Of a stretch of DNA of 22,098 bases, positions 7,625-15,047 are shown piece after piece. This stretch comes from an uncultured Christensenellaceae bacterium. GTDB taxonomy: Bacteria; Bacillota; Clostridia; Christensenellales; UBA3700. The notes below the pieces were generated by a model. The model saw only the letters and a program-made list of their open reading frames with translations. It did no database searches and was not told the DNA's origin. Position numbers and translations under genes: made by a program. Location: positions 1 to 22,098 of the forward strand of contig CAJUMY010000018.1 in NCBI GenBank assembly GCA_910587685.1. The letters run 5' to 3'. Position 1 is the stretch's first letter. Each line of letters begins with the position of its first letter.

Positions 7625-9094
7625 ATGAAAAGGAATCGTTTATTTTTAATATTTATAATCACCGTCATAGCGGCATGCGTCTTTTCTTTGGCGGCATGCG
7701 ATCTTTCCAGCGGAAACAAAGGACACAGACACGTCTTCGATACCGCATGGCAAAAAGACGCGACGCATCACTGGCGTACTTGCGCTTGCGGAAACAAAGA
7801 CTTTTACGAGCCGCACGATTTTAGCGGCGGCGATTGCGAATGCGGAGCGAAAAAGCCGCATACGCATACTTTTTCCGATGAACTCGACTTTGACGGCGTA
7901 TATCATTGGTACAAGGCGACGTGCGGACACGCGGAAGAGAAAAAGGATATAGCGGAGCACTCGTTCGATGAAAACGGCGACTGTGTCTGCGGTTTTCACC
8001 GTCACGTATTTTTGAAAGAATACGATTTCGACGATACGCGTCATTGGCATAACTGCGTCGGTTGCGACGAAAAGGACGCGTACGCCGAGCACGTTTTCGG
8101 AGTAGGCGAAAGGTGCGTCTGCGGTATGCTCAGTCCCGACGGCACTTTGGGACTTACGTACGAGCTTAACGAAGACGGAATAAGTTATCGCGTTTCGGGA
8201 CTCGGCGAAGTTAAAGAAAGGGAAATTACCATAGCGTCGAGGTATAACGGCAAGCCCGTTACCGGCATTTCTAACTATGCGTTCGACGGGTCGAACGACA
8301 TCGTATCGGTATACGTTCCCGATAGCGTAACGAGTATAGGAAACTATGCGTTTAACGGTTGCGGTTCTCTTACGCGGGTGACGCTCCCTGATACTCTTAC
8401 AGATATAGGCGACTACGCCTTCAAAGAGTGTCGTAAACTTACCGATATAGATATTCCGGAGAGCGTAGTAAATATCGGCGGATACGCGTTCGACAGTTGC
8501 GTTTCGTTGAGAGATATCACTTTACCTGAAAACATAACCGAGCTTTCCGACTGGCTTTTTTATAATTGCGTCGGGCTTAGGAACGTAACGTTTTCAGGCG
8601 ACGTCACTAAAATAGGAAATTGGGCGTTCGCAGGTTGTCGCCTTTTGACGGGCGTTGAATTGGCGGAGAGCTTGACCGAGATAGGCGACTGGGCGTTTTA
8701 CGGTTGCGGCAGTCTCAAAAGAGTTGATTTGCCGAACGGTATCGCCGTTATAGGGAATTATACTTTCAACGGTTGCGGCGCGCTTACCTACGTCGGTATG
8801 CCGAAGAACGTCAAAAGTATAGGAGACTACGCTTTTTCGGGTTGCATAGAGCTTAAAGACGTCGTTTTGCCTAAGAGTTTGAGGGATATCGGCGAAAAGG
8901 CTTTCGAAGGCTGTTCACAACTCGGCAAGGCGTATTACGAAAGTTCCAAAGACGATTGGCTGAGCGTCGCTGTTGAGCCGAACTCGTTTGAAGACAACAT
9001 CGTTTTGTGTTTTTACAGCGAGGATATGCCGACGGATACCGAAGGCAGTTATTGGCGTTACGGCGTGGACGGGCTCACGGTATTGGAGTGGTGA
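7625..9094 (+). CDS. Lipoprotein with three Cys/His modules and BspA-type leucine-rich repeats
   Basis: 489 residues. Residues 1-24 are a signal peptide with lipobox SLAAC, so C25 is the likely lipidated cysteine and the protein sits outside the membrane. Residues 34-170 hold three related modules: H-x-H-x-F ... HHW-x-x-C-x-C ... PHDF...C-x-CG (about 34-74), HTHTF...HWYKATC...EHSF...C-x-CG (79-123) and HRHVF...HWHNC-x-x-C...EHVF...C-x-CG (125-167). Each has the spacing of a small zinc ribbon, though no metal site is proven. Residues 205-435 carry about nine LRR_5 (BspA/TpLRR) repeats of 22-24 residues, e.g. VTSIGNYAFNGCGSLTRVTL. The tail (440-489) is a degenerate unit typical of these proteins. 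BspA-like proteins bind host or microbial surfaces; a specific partner cannot be named. GGAG lies 10 nt before ATG. A terminator follows at 9132. Confidence 0.88.
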   Translation: MKRNRLFLIFIITVIAACVFSLAACDLSSGNKGHRHVFDTAWQKDATHHWRTCACGNKDFYEPHDFSGGDCECGAKKPHTHTFSDELDFDGVYHWYKATCGHAEEKKDIAEHSFDENGDCVCGFHRHVFLKEYDFDDTRHWHNCVGCDEKDAYAEHVFGVGERCVCGMLSPDGTLGLTYELNEDGISYRVSGLGEVKEREITIASRYNGKPVTGISNYAFDGSNDIVSVYVPDSVTSIGNYAFNGCGSLTRVTLPDTLTDIGDYAFKECRKLTDIDIPESVVNIGGYAFDSCVSLRDITLPENITELSDWLFYNCVGLRNVTFSGDVTKIGNWAFAGCRLLTGVELAESLTEIGDWAFYGCGSLKRVDLPNGIAVIGNYTFNGCGALTYVGMPKNVKSIGDYAFSGCIELKDVVLPKSLRDIGEKAFEGCSQLGKAYYESSKDDWLSVAVEPNSFEDNIVLCFYSEDMPTDTEGSYWRYGVDGLTVLEW

Positions 9095-9131
9095 TACGTA
9101 TCGAACGCATGTGATTTTTATATGTGCGAAT

Positions 9132-9169
9132 AGGTATGCGGCTTGTTTTGCCGTATGCCTTTTTCTTTT
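9132..9169 (+). terminator. Rho-independent terminator after the LRR lipoprotein
   Basis: Eleven-bp stem with two G-U pairs: AGGTATGCGGC (9132-9142) with GCCGTATGCCT (9150-9160), 7-nt loop, then TTTTCTTTT. Confidence 0.8.
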
Positions 9170-9286
9170 ATAAATCATATGAATATATTCAAATATTTAC
9201 ATATGTAAATTTGAGAATGATTATTTAATAAAGACCGAAGATATGCGAATATGACGAAACGTCTTTTTCGCAGTTGATATAAACGA

Positions 9287-9315
9287 TTGCGAATATGTAA
9301 ATATATTGATATAAT
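9287..9315 (+). promoter_or_regulatory. Extended -10 promoter for the ogg-NYN unit
   Basis: TTGCGA (9287-9292), 17-nt spacer, TATAAT (9310-9315) preceded by TGA, i.e. an extended TGnTATAAT. The ORF starts about 62 nt downstream of the predicted start site. The rest of the spacer 9170-9285 is AT-rich and includes a 16-bp palindrome centred near 9202. Confidence 0.55.
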
Positions 9316-9383
9316 TATCGGAGAAGAAAAATAAAAAAATTCATCTTTTTTCTACAAAATATCTTAAAAAAGGGTAAAAATCT

Positions 9384-10208
9384 ATGATTAAAGAGTTCGT
9401 TTTAGATGGTATAGTATTGTATGAAGCGAAGCACTTCGACGCAAAGGATATTTTGACTTGCGGACAGGTTTTCAGATATTTCGACAACGGAAGCCACTAC
9501 TCGGTCATAAGTCTCGACAAAAAGTGCGACATCGTGAAAGAGGGCGATAAAATAAGGCTCGTAACGGACGACGGCGAATATTTTAACAGATATTTCGACC
9601 TCGACGTCAGTTACGGCGCGGTCATAGAGCGTCTCAAAGGACTGCCGTTTATGGAAGAAGCCACTGAGAACGGGAAGGGCATAAGGATATTAAAGCAAGA
9701 CCCGTTCGAGACCGTCGTCAGTTTCATTATTTCCGCGAACAATCATATTCCGCGCATCAAGGGGATAATTGAAAGGCTGTGCGTATCGCTAGGGGAGAAA
9801 AAGGACGGATATTACGCGTTTCCGACGGCGGAAAGGTTGGCTGGCGTAGACGCGAAATTCTATTCCGATTTAGGCGCGGGATACAGAGCCGAGTATTTGG
9901 CGAGAACTGCCGCGGATATCGCGGGCGGTTTTCCGCTTGATAAAATAAATGAACTCGACAGCGAAAGCGCGAACAAGAAACTTTGTACGCTTATGGGCGT
10001 TGGACCGAAAGTCGCGGACTGTATACTGTTGTTCGGGTACGCGAGACAGGACGTTTTCCCCGTCGACACGTGGATAAAAAAGGTATACGCGGATATTTTT
10101 TCGGAAGGGGCGAGATCTCCCAAGGAAATAAGACGCGCGCTCATCGCGACTTACGGCGAGCTGTCGGGCTACGCTCAGCAATATCTCTTTTATAACAAAA
10201 GGGGTTGA
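9384..10208 (+). CDS. ogg: 8-oxoguanine DNA glycosylase/AP lyase, Ogg1 type
   Basis: 274 residues, cytosolic base-excision repair enzyme that removes 8-oxoguanine opposite C and nicks the abasic site. The N-terminal OGG_N-like region (about 1-105) contains TCGQVFRYF (25-33), where eukaryotic and bacterial Ogg1 read G-Q-x-F-R-W. The HhH-GPD domain (about 106-265) has DPFETVVSFIISANNHIPRI and the hairpin with catalytic lysine K209 in GVGPKVADCILLFG; D228 in VFPVDTW lies 19 residues on, the same K-D spacing as human OGG1 (K249/D268). It is preceded by a good promoter and AAAAAGGG-type ribosome-binding site. The downstream NYN gene follows after 86 nt with no terminator between, so co-transcription is likely. 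Confidence 0.9.
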   Translation: MIKEFVLDGIVLYEAKHFDAKDILTCGQVFRYFDNGSHYSVISLDKKCDIVKEGDKIRLVTDDGEYFNRYFDLDVSYGAVIERLKGLPFMEEATENGKGIRILKQDPFETVVSFIISANNHIPRIKGIIERLCVSLGEKKDGYYAFPTAERLAGVDAKFYSDLGAGYRAEYLARTAADIAGGFPLDKINELDSESANKKLCTLMGVGPKVADCILLFGYARQDVFPVDTWIKKVYADIFSEGARSPKEIRRALIATYGELSGYAQQYLFYNKRG

Positions 10209-10294
10209 ATACGGTCGAATAACGTTTGCCGCTGCCGAAGATAAATTCGAGACGACTAAAGATGACGAGAATATAATATCCGAGGAGAATTGAT

Positions 10295-11284
10295 ATGAAG
10301 AGGTATGCGGTGCTCGTAGATCTGCAGAGCGAAAGACTTGGGATCGAGATGTTCGATAAACTGATAGAGGAGATAACTCGCGGCGGCAGCGTAGAGTACG
10401 TGAAATTCTACAACTATCTGGCGAAGCGTAACGGCGAATTTTCGTCGTTCATAAAGGAATACGGCGCGGACATAGATCTCCCGATGATGAGCAAGAAAAA
10501 GGTGCGTATAGATATGCGGCAGGTCATAGACGCCGTCAGGATAGCATCTTCGAACGGCAATATCGACACGTTTCTCCTGATATGTTCGGAAGTCGACGGT
10601 ATATATCTCGTCAACGAGCTGAAAAAGGCGGGCAAGCGTATAGAGATCGCCGTTACGAGCTCCAATTCTCTCTCGTCTAAAGCTCATACGGAATATCTTC
10701 TCGACAGGTTCGCCTGCGTGAATGAGAGCGTAGCTAATAACGGAGAGAAAGACGGGCAAAAGACGCTCGTCGATAACTCAAGCGACGGGGCAAAAACCCG
10801 TGAACGTACTCGCGATAGCGTAAAAGACGCGGCGGAAGCAGAGCTTTCCGATAGCGAAAAAGAGAAAACCGGCGAAAGCGGAGGTTTCGCGACGAATGGC
10901 GACGAGGAATATCCCGAGATAACGAAAGAAAGTAACGGATACGAAGATCAGAGCGCTGTTAAGAAAGCGGACAATAACATCAAAAAAGCAGTTAAACATA
11001 GCGATATGTATGAAGAAAATCGCATTTTATACGGCGGAGGACAACGCGAGAAAGAGGCTATAATAGCTTCACTTAAAAAGGTCAGAGGCAACGAAAGCTC
11101 GATTTTCCCCTACAGCGATATAGAAAAGGACGATATCGACGAGAAGATGGCGGAGATAGACAGACGGCTCATCAAGATGATCAACGCGCGTAAAAAAGAG
11201 AGCGAGGAGAGTCTCAACAGATTGCTCGGGAGCGAGCTTAGCGATAAAGATATCGAGGAACTCATCAAGAAGCATTTGAGATGA
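10295..11284 (+). CDS. NYN-domain (LabA/DUF88-like) protein with a long charged C-terminal region
   Basis: 329 residues. Residues 1-140 fit a NYN (PIN-like nuclease) domain: VLVDLQ with D9 as first acidic residue, RIDMRQVIDA (D73 at the second acidic site), then NIDTFLLICSEVDGIYLV (D91, D101) where the family has L-x-SGDSDF, and GKRIEIAV as last strand. The domain is predicted to bind a metal and cleave RNA, but the usual SGDSD is CSEVD here, so activity is uncertain. Residues 145-255 are a low-complexity Lys/Glu/Asp/Ser linker. Residues 255-329 are probably helical (EKEAIIASLKKV; MAEIDRRLIKM; ELSDKDIEELIKKHLR) and may be a protein- or nucleic-acid-binding tail. GAGGAG precedes the ATG by 7 nt. 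It is the second gene after ogg and ends at a terminator. Confidence 0.72.
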   Translation: MKRYAVLVDLQSERLGIEMFDKLIEEITRGGSVEYVKFYNYLAKRNGEFSSFIKEYGADIDLPMMSKKKVRIDMRQVIDAVRIASSNGNIDTFLLICSEVDGIYLVNELKKAGKRIEIAVTSSNSLSSKAHTEYLLDRFACVNESVANNGEKDGQKTLVDNSSDGAKTRERTRDSVKDAAEAELSDSEKEKTGESGGFATNGDEEYPEITKESNGYEDQSAVKKADNNIKKAVKHSDMYEENRILYGGGQREKEAIIASLKKVRGNESSIFPYSDIEKDDIDEKMAEIDRRLIKMINARKKESEESLNRLLGSELSDKDIEELIKKHLR

Positions 11285-11324
11285 TAGGTATCTATATTCT
11301 TCGGATAATATAGTAGGACGGTAT

Positions 11325-11363
11325 AAAAGACAGGCGGGATATTGTCCCGCCCGTCTTTTTTGT
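11325..11363 (+). terminator. Strong Rho-independent terminator after the NYN gene
   Basis: Fifteen-bp stem with one A-C mismatch (11325-11339 with 11345-11359), core GGCGGGA/TCCCGCC, 5-nt loop, T-tract through 11361. Confidence 0.88.
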
Positions 11364-11420
11364 TTGCGTTTTATCGGCGTGTTTTACCATAATTTTTATC
11401 GGCGTTTTTCGACAAAGTAC

Positions 11421-11449
11421 TTTACAAACCGCGATTCATAATATATACT
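11421..11449 (+). promoter_or_regulatory. Sigma-A-like promoter of the VOR operon
   Basis: TTTACA (11421-11426), 17-nt spacer, TATACT (11444-11449), each 5/6 to consensus. Predicted start near 11456 leaves a leader of about 100 nt. A further TATAAT at 11453-11458 has no -35 at a proper distance. Confidence 0.6.
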
Positions 11450-11558
11450 TAGTATAATACGTTAGTTATATATAAGAGGATACGACCGCGTATTTTCTTT
11501 ACGCTAACGTAGTAATGTATTAAAAATAAATTTATTTCAAATAAAGGAGTTGAGGGTT

Positions 11559-11765
11559 TTGGCTAAAGTAAGTTTTAACAAAGAGCTGTGTAAAGGTTGC
11601 GGATTGTGCGCGAGCGCATGCCCTAAAGGCATCATCCGAATTTCAGAGACTGAGACCAACAATAAGGGTTACAACGTCGCCGAAGTGACCGATATGACGA
11701 AATGTATCGGTTGCGCGAGCTGTTACGTTATGTGTCCCGACTGTGTAATTGAGGTGGAGAGATGA
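11559..11765 (+). CDS. vorC: 2-oxoacid:ferredoxin oxidoreductase delta subunit (2x[4Fe-4S] ferredoxin)
   Basis: 68 residues, a bacterial ferredoxin-type subunit carrying electrons from the catalytic cluster to free ferredoxin. Two CxxCxxCxxxC sets: C11, C14, C17, C21 and C49, C52, C55, C59, each ending CP as normal. The start is TTG at 11559: AAAGGAG (11543-11549) sits 9 nt upstream of it and directly abuts the other in-frame TTG at 11550, so the longer 71-residue version would have no room for the ribosome. The start gives MAKVSFNKELCKGCG, the usual family N-terminus. It overlaps the alpha-subunit gene by ATGA (11762-11765). First gene of a four-gene delta-alpha-beta-gamma operon. Subunit letter conventions vary (VorC/VorD/KorD). 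Confidence 0.9.
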   Translation: MAKVSFNKELCKGCGLCASACPKGIIRISETETNNKGYNVAEVTDMTKCIGCASCYVMCPDCVIEVER

Positions 11766-12832
11766 AAGAAAATAAGAAATTGATGAAAGGTAACGAAGCC
11801 ATAGCGGAGGCTGCCATAAGAGGCGGTTGCAGGTGCTATTTCGGCTATCCTATTACTCCGCAGAGCGAGATCCCGGAGTATATGTCGGCGAGAATGCCCG
11901 AAGTCGGAGGCACGTTCCTTCAGGCGGAGAGCGAGATCGCCGCTATCAATATGGTATACGGCGCGGGCGGCGCGGGCGCGAGAGCCATGACGTCGAGTTC
12001 CTCTCCCGGCATCAGCTTGAAGCAGGAGGGAATATCGTACATAGCGTGCGCGGAGATACCATGTCTTATCGTCAATATGGTCAGGAGCGGACCGGGACTC
12101 GGCGGTATCCAACCGTCGCAGTGCGACTATTTCCAGGCTTGTAAAGGCGGCGGTCACGGCGACTATAAGCTGCTTGTTTACGGACCTTCGTCCGTGCAGG
12201 AGGCTGTCGATATAGCGTACGAAGCGTTCGAGAAGGCTATCGAATACAGGACGCCTGTCATGATACTCGGCGACGGTATGCTCGGTCAGATAATGGAGCC
12301 TGTCGCTCTTCCCGAGATGAAGGATCCCGCTACGTTCGCGAGACTCCCGTGGGCGACCGACGGCACGAAGACGGGCAAGGAGAGAAGGATAATCAATTCT
12401 CTTTACATCACGCCCGACCCTCTCGAGGCTATCAATCATAAACTGTTTAAGAAATACGAACTCATGGCTGAGAGAGAGACTAGGTGCGAAGAGTACAGAT
12501 GCGACGACGCGGAGATATTGCTTACGGCGTACGGCACCGTTGCGAGGATCGCAAAGAGCGCTGTCGATATGCTGAGAGAAAAGGGAGTGAAGGTCGGACT
12601 CATCAGACCGATAACGCTCTTCCCGTTCCCGTCCAAGGTCTACGAAAAGCACGCGGAGCGCAATGAGGTCAAGAAATTCATCAGCGTTGAGCTGAGTATG
12701 GGACAGATGGTAGAGGACGTCAGACTTTCCGTGAACGGCAAGAAACCCGTCGGTTTCTACGGCAGATGCGGCGGTAACGTTATGACGAGCGAGGACATTG
12801 TAGAAGCGGTTCTTCAAGGGGAGGTAAAGTAA
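11762..12832 (+). CDS. vorB: 2-oxoacid:ferredoxin oxidoreductase alpha subunit (VorB type)
   Basis: 356 residues, cytosolic. It is the pyrimidine-binding alpha subunit of the thiamine-diphosphate enzyme that converts branched-chain 2-oxoacids (3-methyl-2-oxobutanoate) plus CoA into acyl-CoA and CO2 while reducing ferredoxin; the reverse is possible. The VorB pattern is strong: LMKGNEAIAEAAIRGGCRC, FGYPITPQSEIPEYM, FLQAESEIAAINMVYGA, MTSSSSPGISLKQEGISY, RSGPGLGGIQPSQCDYFQA and GGGHGDYKL. The glutamate in QAESE is the one that contacts the thiamine pyrimidine. The ATG overlaps the delta stop (ATGA). Domain II begins near residue 245 (AEILLTAYGTVARIAKSAV). It could also serve 2-oxoglutarate; substrate within this family is inferred from overall similarity. 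Confidence 0.92.
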   Translation: MKENKKLMKGNEAIAEAAIRGGCRCYFGYPITPQSEIPEYMSARMPEVGGTFLQAESEIAAINMVYGAGGAGARAMTSSSSPGISLKQEGISYIACAEIPCLIVNMVRSGPGLGGIQPSQCDYFQACKGGGHGDYKLLVYGPSSVQEAVDIAYEAFEKAIEYRTPVMILGDGMLGQIMEPVALPEMKDPATFARLPWATDGTKTGKERRIINSLYITPDPLEAINHKLFKKYELMAERETRCEEYRCDDAEILLTAYGTVARIAKSAVDMLREKGVKVGLIRPITLFPFPSKVYEKHAERNEVKKFISVELSMGQMVEDVRLSVNGKKPVGFYGRCGGNVMTSEDIVEAVLQGEVK

Positions 12833-12833
12833 T

Positions 12834-13583
12834 ATGGCAGTATTCAAGAAAAAACCTGAAATGTTGACGGACGTTCCGTTCCACTATTGCCCCGGATGTA
12901 CGCACGGCATAGCGCATAGACTCGTTGCGGAAGTTATCGACGAGCTCAATATTAAGGATCATCTCGTAGGCATCGCGCCGGTAGGATGCGCGGTATTCGC
13001 GTACGACTATTTTAATTGCGATATGCAGGAGGCGGCTCACGGCAGAGCGCCTGCGGTTGCGACGGGTATCAAGAGATCTGATCCGAATAATATTGTCTTC
13101 GCATATCAGGGCGACGGCGACCTTGCGTCTATCGGTATGGCGGAGATAGTTCACGCCGCCGCTAGGAGCGAAAATATTACCGTAATATTCATCAACAACG
13201 CTATATACGGAATGACGGGCGGACAGATGGCTCCGACGACTATGCTCGGACAGAAGGCGTCGACTTGTCAGAAGGGAAGGACCGTCGCGGCGAACGGCTA
13301 TCCTATACACGTCAGCGAGATGCTCTCGCAGCTTCAGGGTCCCGCGTATATCGAAAGATGCGCATTGACCGACGTTCCGCATATCAACAAGGCGAAGGCG
13401 GCGATCAAACACGCTTTCCGTAATCAGATAGACGGCAAAGGCTTTTCGCTCGTCGAGCTCATCTCGACCTGTCCTTCCAATTGGAAGATGAGCCCGCTCG
13501 AGTCTATCGAGTATGCAAAGAACGAGATGATGAAGATATATCCTCTCGGCGTATATAAGGATATAGACAAGGAGGCTGAGTAA
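12834..13583 (+). CDS. vorA: 2-oxoacid:ferredoxin oxidoreductase beta subunit (thiamine-diphosphate binding)
   Basis: 249 residues. Carries the diphosphate end of thiamine diphosphate and the proximal [4Fe-4S] cluster. GDGD at 93-96 followed by NN at 121-122 is the GDG-x(~27)-N thiamine motif with the Mg2+ ligands. Cluster cysteines are visible in HYCPGCTHG (C19, C22), VGCAVF (C52) and near the C-terminal STCPSNW. IYGMTGGQMAPTT is a conserved loop of the family. One base separates the alpha stop from this ATG, with GGGGAGG as ribosome-binding site. It must work together with the alpha and gamma subunits encoded on either side. KorB is an alternative name for the same subunit when the substrate is 2-oxoglutarate. 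Confidence 0.92.
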   Translation: MAVFKKKPEMLTDVPFHYCPGCTHGIAHRLVAEVIDELNIKDHLVGIAPVGCAVFAYDYFNCDMQEAAHGRAPAVATGIKRSDPNNIVFAYQGDGDLASIGMAEIVHAAARSENITVIFINNAIYGMTGGQMAPTTMLGQKASTCQKGRTVAANGYPIHVSEMLSQLQGPAYIERCALTDVPHINKAKAAIKHAFRNQIDGKGFSLVELISTCPSNWKMSPLESIEYAKNEMMKIYPLGVYKDIDKEAE

Positions 13584-13584
13584 T

Positions 13585-14118
13585 ATGGAAGAGAAGATAG
13601 TTGTCGCAGGATTCGGCGGACAGGGCGTACTGAGTCTCGGTCAGTTCGTGGCGTATGCCGCAATGTACGAGGGAATGGAGGTCTCGTGGCTTCCGTCATA
13701 CGGTCCCGAGATGAGAGGAGGCACTTCGAACTGTTCGGTAGTCGTATCGGATAGACCTATAGGCTCTCCTATCATAGCTACTCCCGATACGCTCATCGCG
13801 ATGAACAAGCCTAGCCTTGACAAATTCGTGAGTAAGGTCAAGAAGGGCGGACTCATCATCGTCAACAGTTCGCTTATCAAGGACAAGGTAGAAAGAGACG
13901 ACGTAAAAGTTCTCTATATCAACGCTAACGAGATAGCTCTCGAGGCGGGCAACGCAAAGACTGCCAATATAGTAGTGCTAGGTGCGTTCATCAAGATGAC
14001 GGGCATACTCAAAGCCGAGGACGTCAAGAATACGATAGAGAAGATATTCGCGAACAAGCCTAAGGTCATACCTATGAACAAGGTCGCGTTCGACCTCGGA
14101 TATAATTTCGTTAAATAA
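13585..14118 (+). CDS. 2-oxoacid:ferredoxin oxidoreductase gamma subunit
   Basis: 177 residues, the small CoA-binding-domain subunit of the same complex. The N-terminus VVAGFGGQGVLSLGQ contains the GFGGQGV motif that defines the family; SYGPEMRGGTSNCSVVVSD and MNKPSLDKF are the other conserved blocks. Normal length (175-190). AAGGAGG lies 9 nt before the ATG, and one base separates it from the beta stop, so all four genes form one transcript from the promoter at 11421 to the terminator at 14161. The operon lacks an accompanying acyl-CoA kinase or transferase in the window, so whether it acts in amino-acid fermentation, branched-chain fatty-acid precursor supply or reverse fixation cannot be told. 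Confidence 0.92.
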   Translation: MEEKIVVAGFGGQGVLSLGQFVAYAAMYEGMEVSWLPSYGPEMRGGTSNCSVVVSDRPIGSPIIATPDTLIAMNKPSLDKFVSKVKKGGLIIVNSSLIKDKVERDDVKVLYINANEIALEAGNAKTANIVVLGAFIKMTGILKAEDVKNTIEKIFANKPKVIPMNKVAFDLGYNFVK

Positions 14119-14160
14119 TACTATTACATCTTGAATCTATAGACGTATATTTGTATTAAC

Positions 14161-14190
14161 GAGCGTCGCGTTTATACGCGGCGCTCTTTT
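14161..14190 (+). terminator. Rho-independent terminator of the VOR operon
   Basis: Ten-bp stem with one G-U pair, GAGCGTCGCG (14161-14170) with CGCGGCGCTC (14177-14186), 6-nt loop, followed by TTTT; 43 nt after the last stop. Confidence 0.8.
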
Positions 14191-14770
14191 GCGTTATTTT
14201 TTAAGCGGCTTATCATAACGATATATCTAAGTTTTCGTTACTGAGAGCGTACGACGCGTATTTTACCTCGGCTCGCTCCTCGTTTTCGTACATATCGCTA
14301 TTTAACATCTTCAGCGGTTTTCAGATACTGAAAATAGGCGTTTTATGGGAATGTTGACTGTTGTATTGTTTGCGTAATAATGTTTTCTTCTGCCATTCAG
14401 GCGATAAAAATCGCAAAATATGACTATTGTGGAGTATATATATTTTTTTCCTTTTCAGGAATATGTACCGATGCGGCGAATATAATTATTTTAAGAGCGT
14501 TAATTTACGGTTCTATACGCTATGTCGCCGCGTCCCTCGTCTTGCAAAGGATCCGTTATGATATATTGATATATACATTAACATATGTACATATGTTAGT
14601 ATATATAATGTTATATAAATGCGGCGTTTGATAACGATTGCCAGATAGTGAACGCGGCTTGCGAGAGGGCGGTTGGGGGGAAATGTATAGGCGTTGATTG
14701 CATATGTAATAAAAAGGAAATATCAAGGCTCTATATGCCGATAAAAAGCGACGATTCCGAAAGAAAACAT

Positions 14771-14799
14771 AAAAAAACAGAAGTCCGTTAGAACTTCTG
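14771..14799 (-). terminator. Terminator of the small RNA
   Basis: On the minus strand CAGAAGT (14799-14793) pairs with ACTTCTG (14784-14778) around an 8-nt loop and is followed by seven T (14777-14771). There is no T-tract on the plus strand, so direction is unambiguous. Confidence 0.8.
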
Positions 14800-14920
14800 C
14801 TCTATGTATACGAGAAAATGGACAAAAGAGAAGATTTATTAAGGTAAGGGGGATTACCAAGGGGGATAAACCATTTTCTCTACATAGCTATTTAGGAAAA
14901 GTCATAGTTATGACCTTTAT
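14771..14920 (-). ncRNA. Candidate small RNA with two exposed C-rich loops
   Basis: Predicted ~150-nt transcript read on the minus strand. It has three stems in order: a 9-bp hairpin near the 5' end (around 14899-14919, loop AACU); a long hairpin whose closing stem is CUAUGUA plus GAGAAAAUGG pairing with CCAUUUUCUC plus UACAUAG (outer arms 14880-14887 and 14802-14808, inner arms 14871-14880 and 14812-14821), with a 3-nt bulge; and the terminator. Inside the long hairpin a short GGUAA/UUACC stem (14843-14847 with 14852-14857 region) exposes UCCCCC in its loop, and a second CCCCCUU stretch is unpaired beside it. C-rich single-stranded loops of this kind are typical of Firmicutes sRNAs that bind Shine-Dalgarno regions. 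No SD-led ORF of useful length is present in it. It is not 6S, SRP, tmRNA or RNase P by inspection. Confidence 0.6.
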
Positions 14921-14926
14921 GTTCTA

Positions 14927-14956
14927 AGTATAACATAATACGCTTTGAAAACTCAA
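14927..14956 (-). promoter_or_regulatory. Promoter of the small RNA
   Basis: Minus strand: TTGAGT (14956-14951), 18-nt spacer, TATACT (14932-14927). It places the transcript start near 14920. Confidence 0.5.
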
Positions 14957-14996
14957 GTAAATTTTTTATATTCACAGATTTTTCATAATAAAATTG

Positions 14997-15038
14997 AGCG
15001 AATCAAGTCGAAAATCAGGCTTGAGAAAATTATTCGCT
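14997..15038. terminator. Possible bidirectional terminator after the exonuclease gene
   Basis: AGCGAAT (14997-15003) pairs with ATTCGCT (15032-15038), with an inner CAAG/CTTG pair. T-tract of five on the plus strand, and AATTTTATT on the minus strand. It lies 9 nt past the exonuclease stop. Confidence 0.4.
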
Positions 15039-15047
15039 TTTTGCTAC

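Larger units (their letters stand above)
14119..15047. other. 930-bp gap between VOR operon and exonuclease gene
   Basis: Contains the VOR terminator (14161-14190), an AT-rich stretch with a perfect 20-bp palindrome (14579-14598, core CATATGTACATATG), a minus-strand small-RNA gene with its promoter (14771-14956), and a hairpin near 14997-15038. No protein gene is credible: the one long open frame, 14380-14631, has no ribosome-binding site and poor composition. Confidence 0.6.

Noticed and set aside
14380..14631. 83-codon plus-strand ORF in the large gap
   Set aside because: No ribosome-binding site, hydrophobic and Ile/Tyr-rich in a way typical of AT-rich non-coding DNA, and it spans a 20-bp palindrome. 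No family recognised.
14771..14920. 6S RNA, because of the long hairpin
   Set aside because: The 5' and 3' ends do not pair with each other to close a large bubble; each forms its own hairpin. C-rich loops are not a 6S feature.
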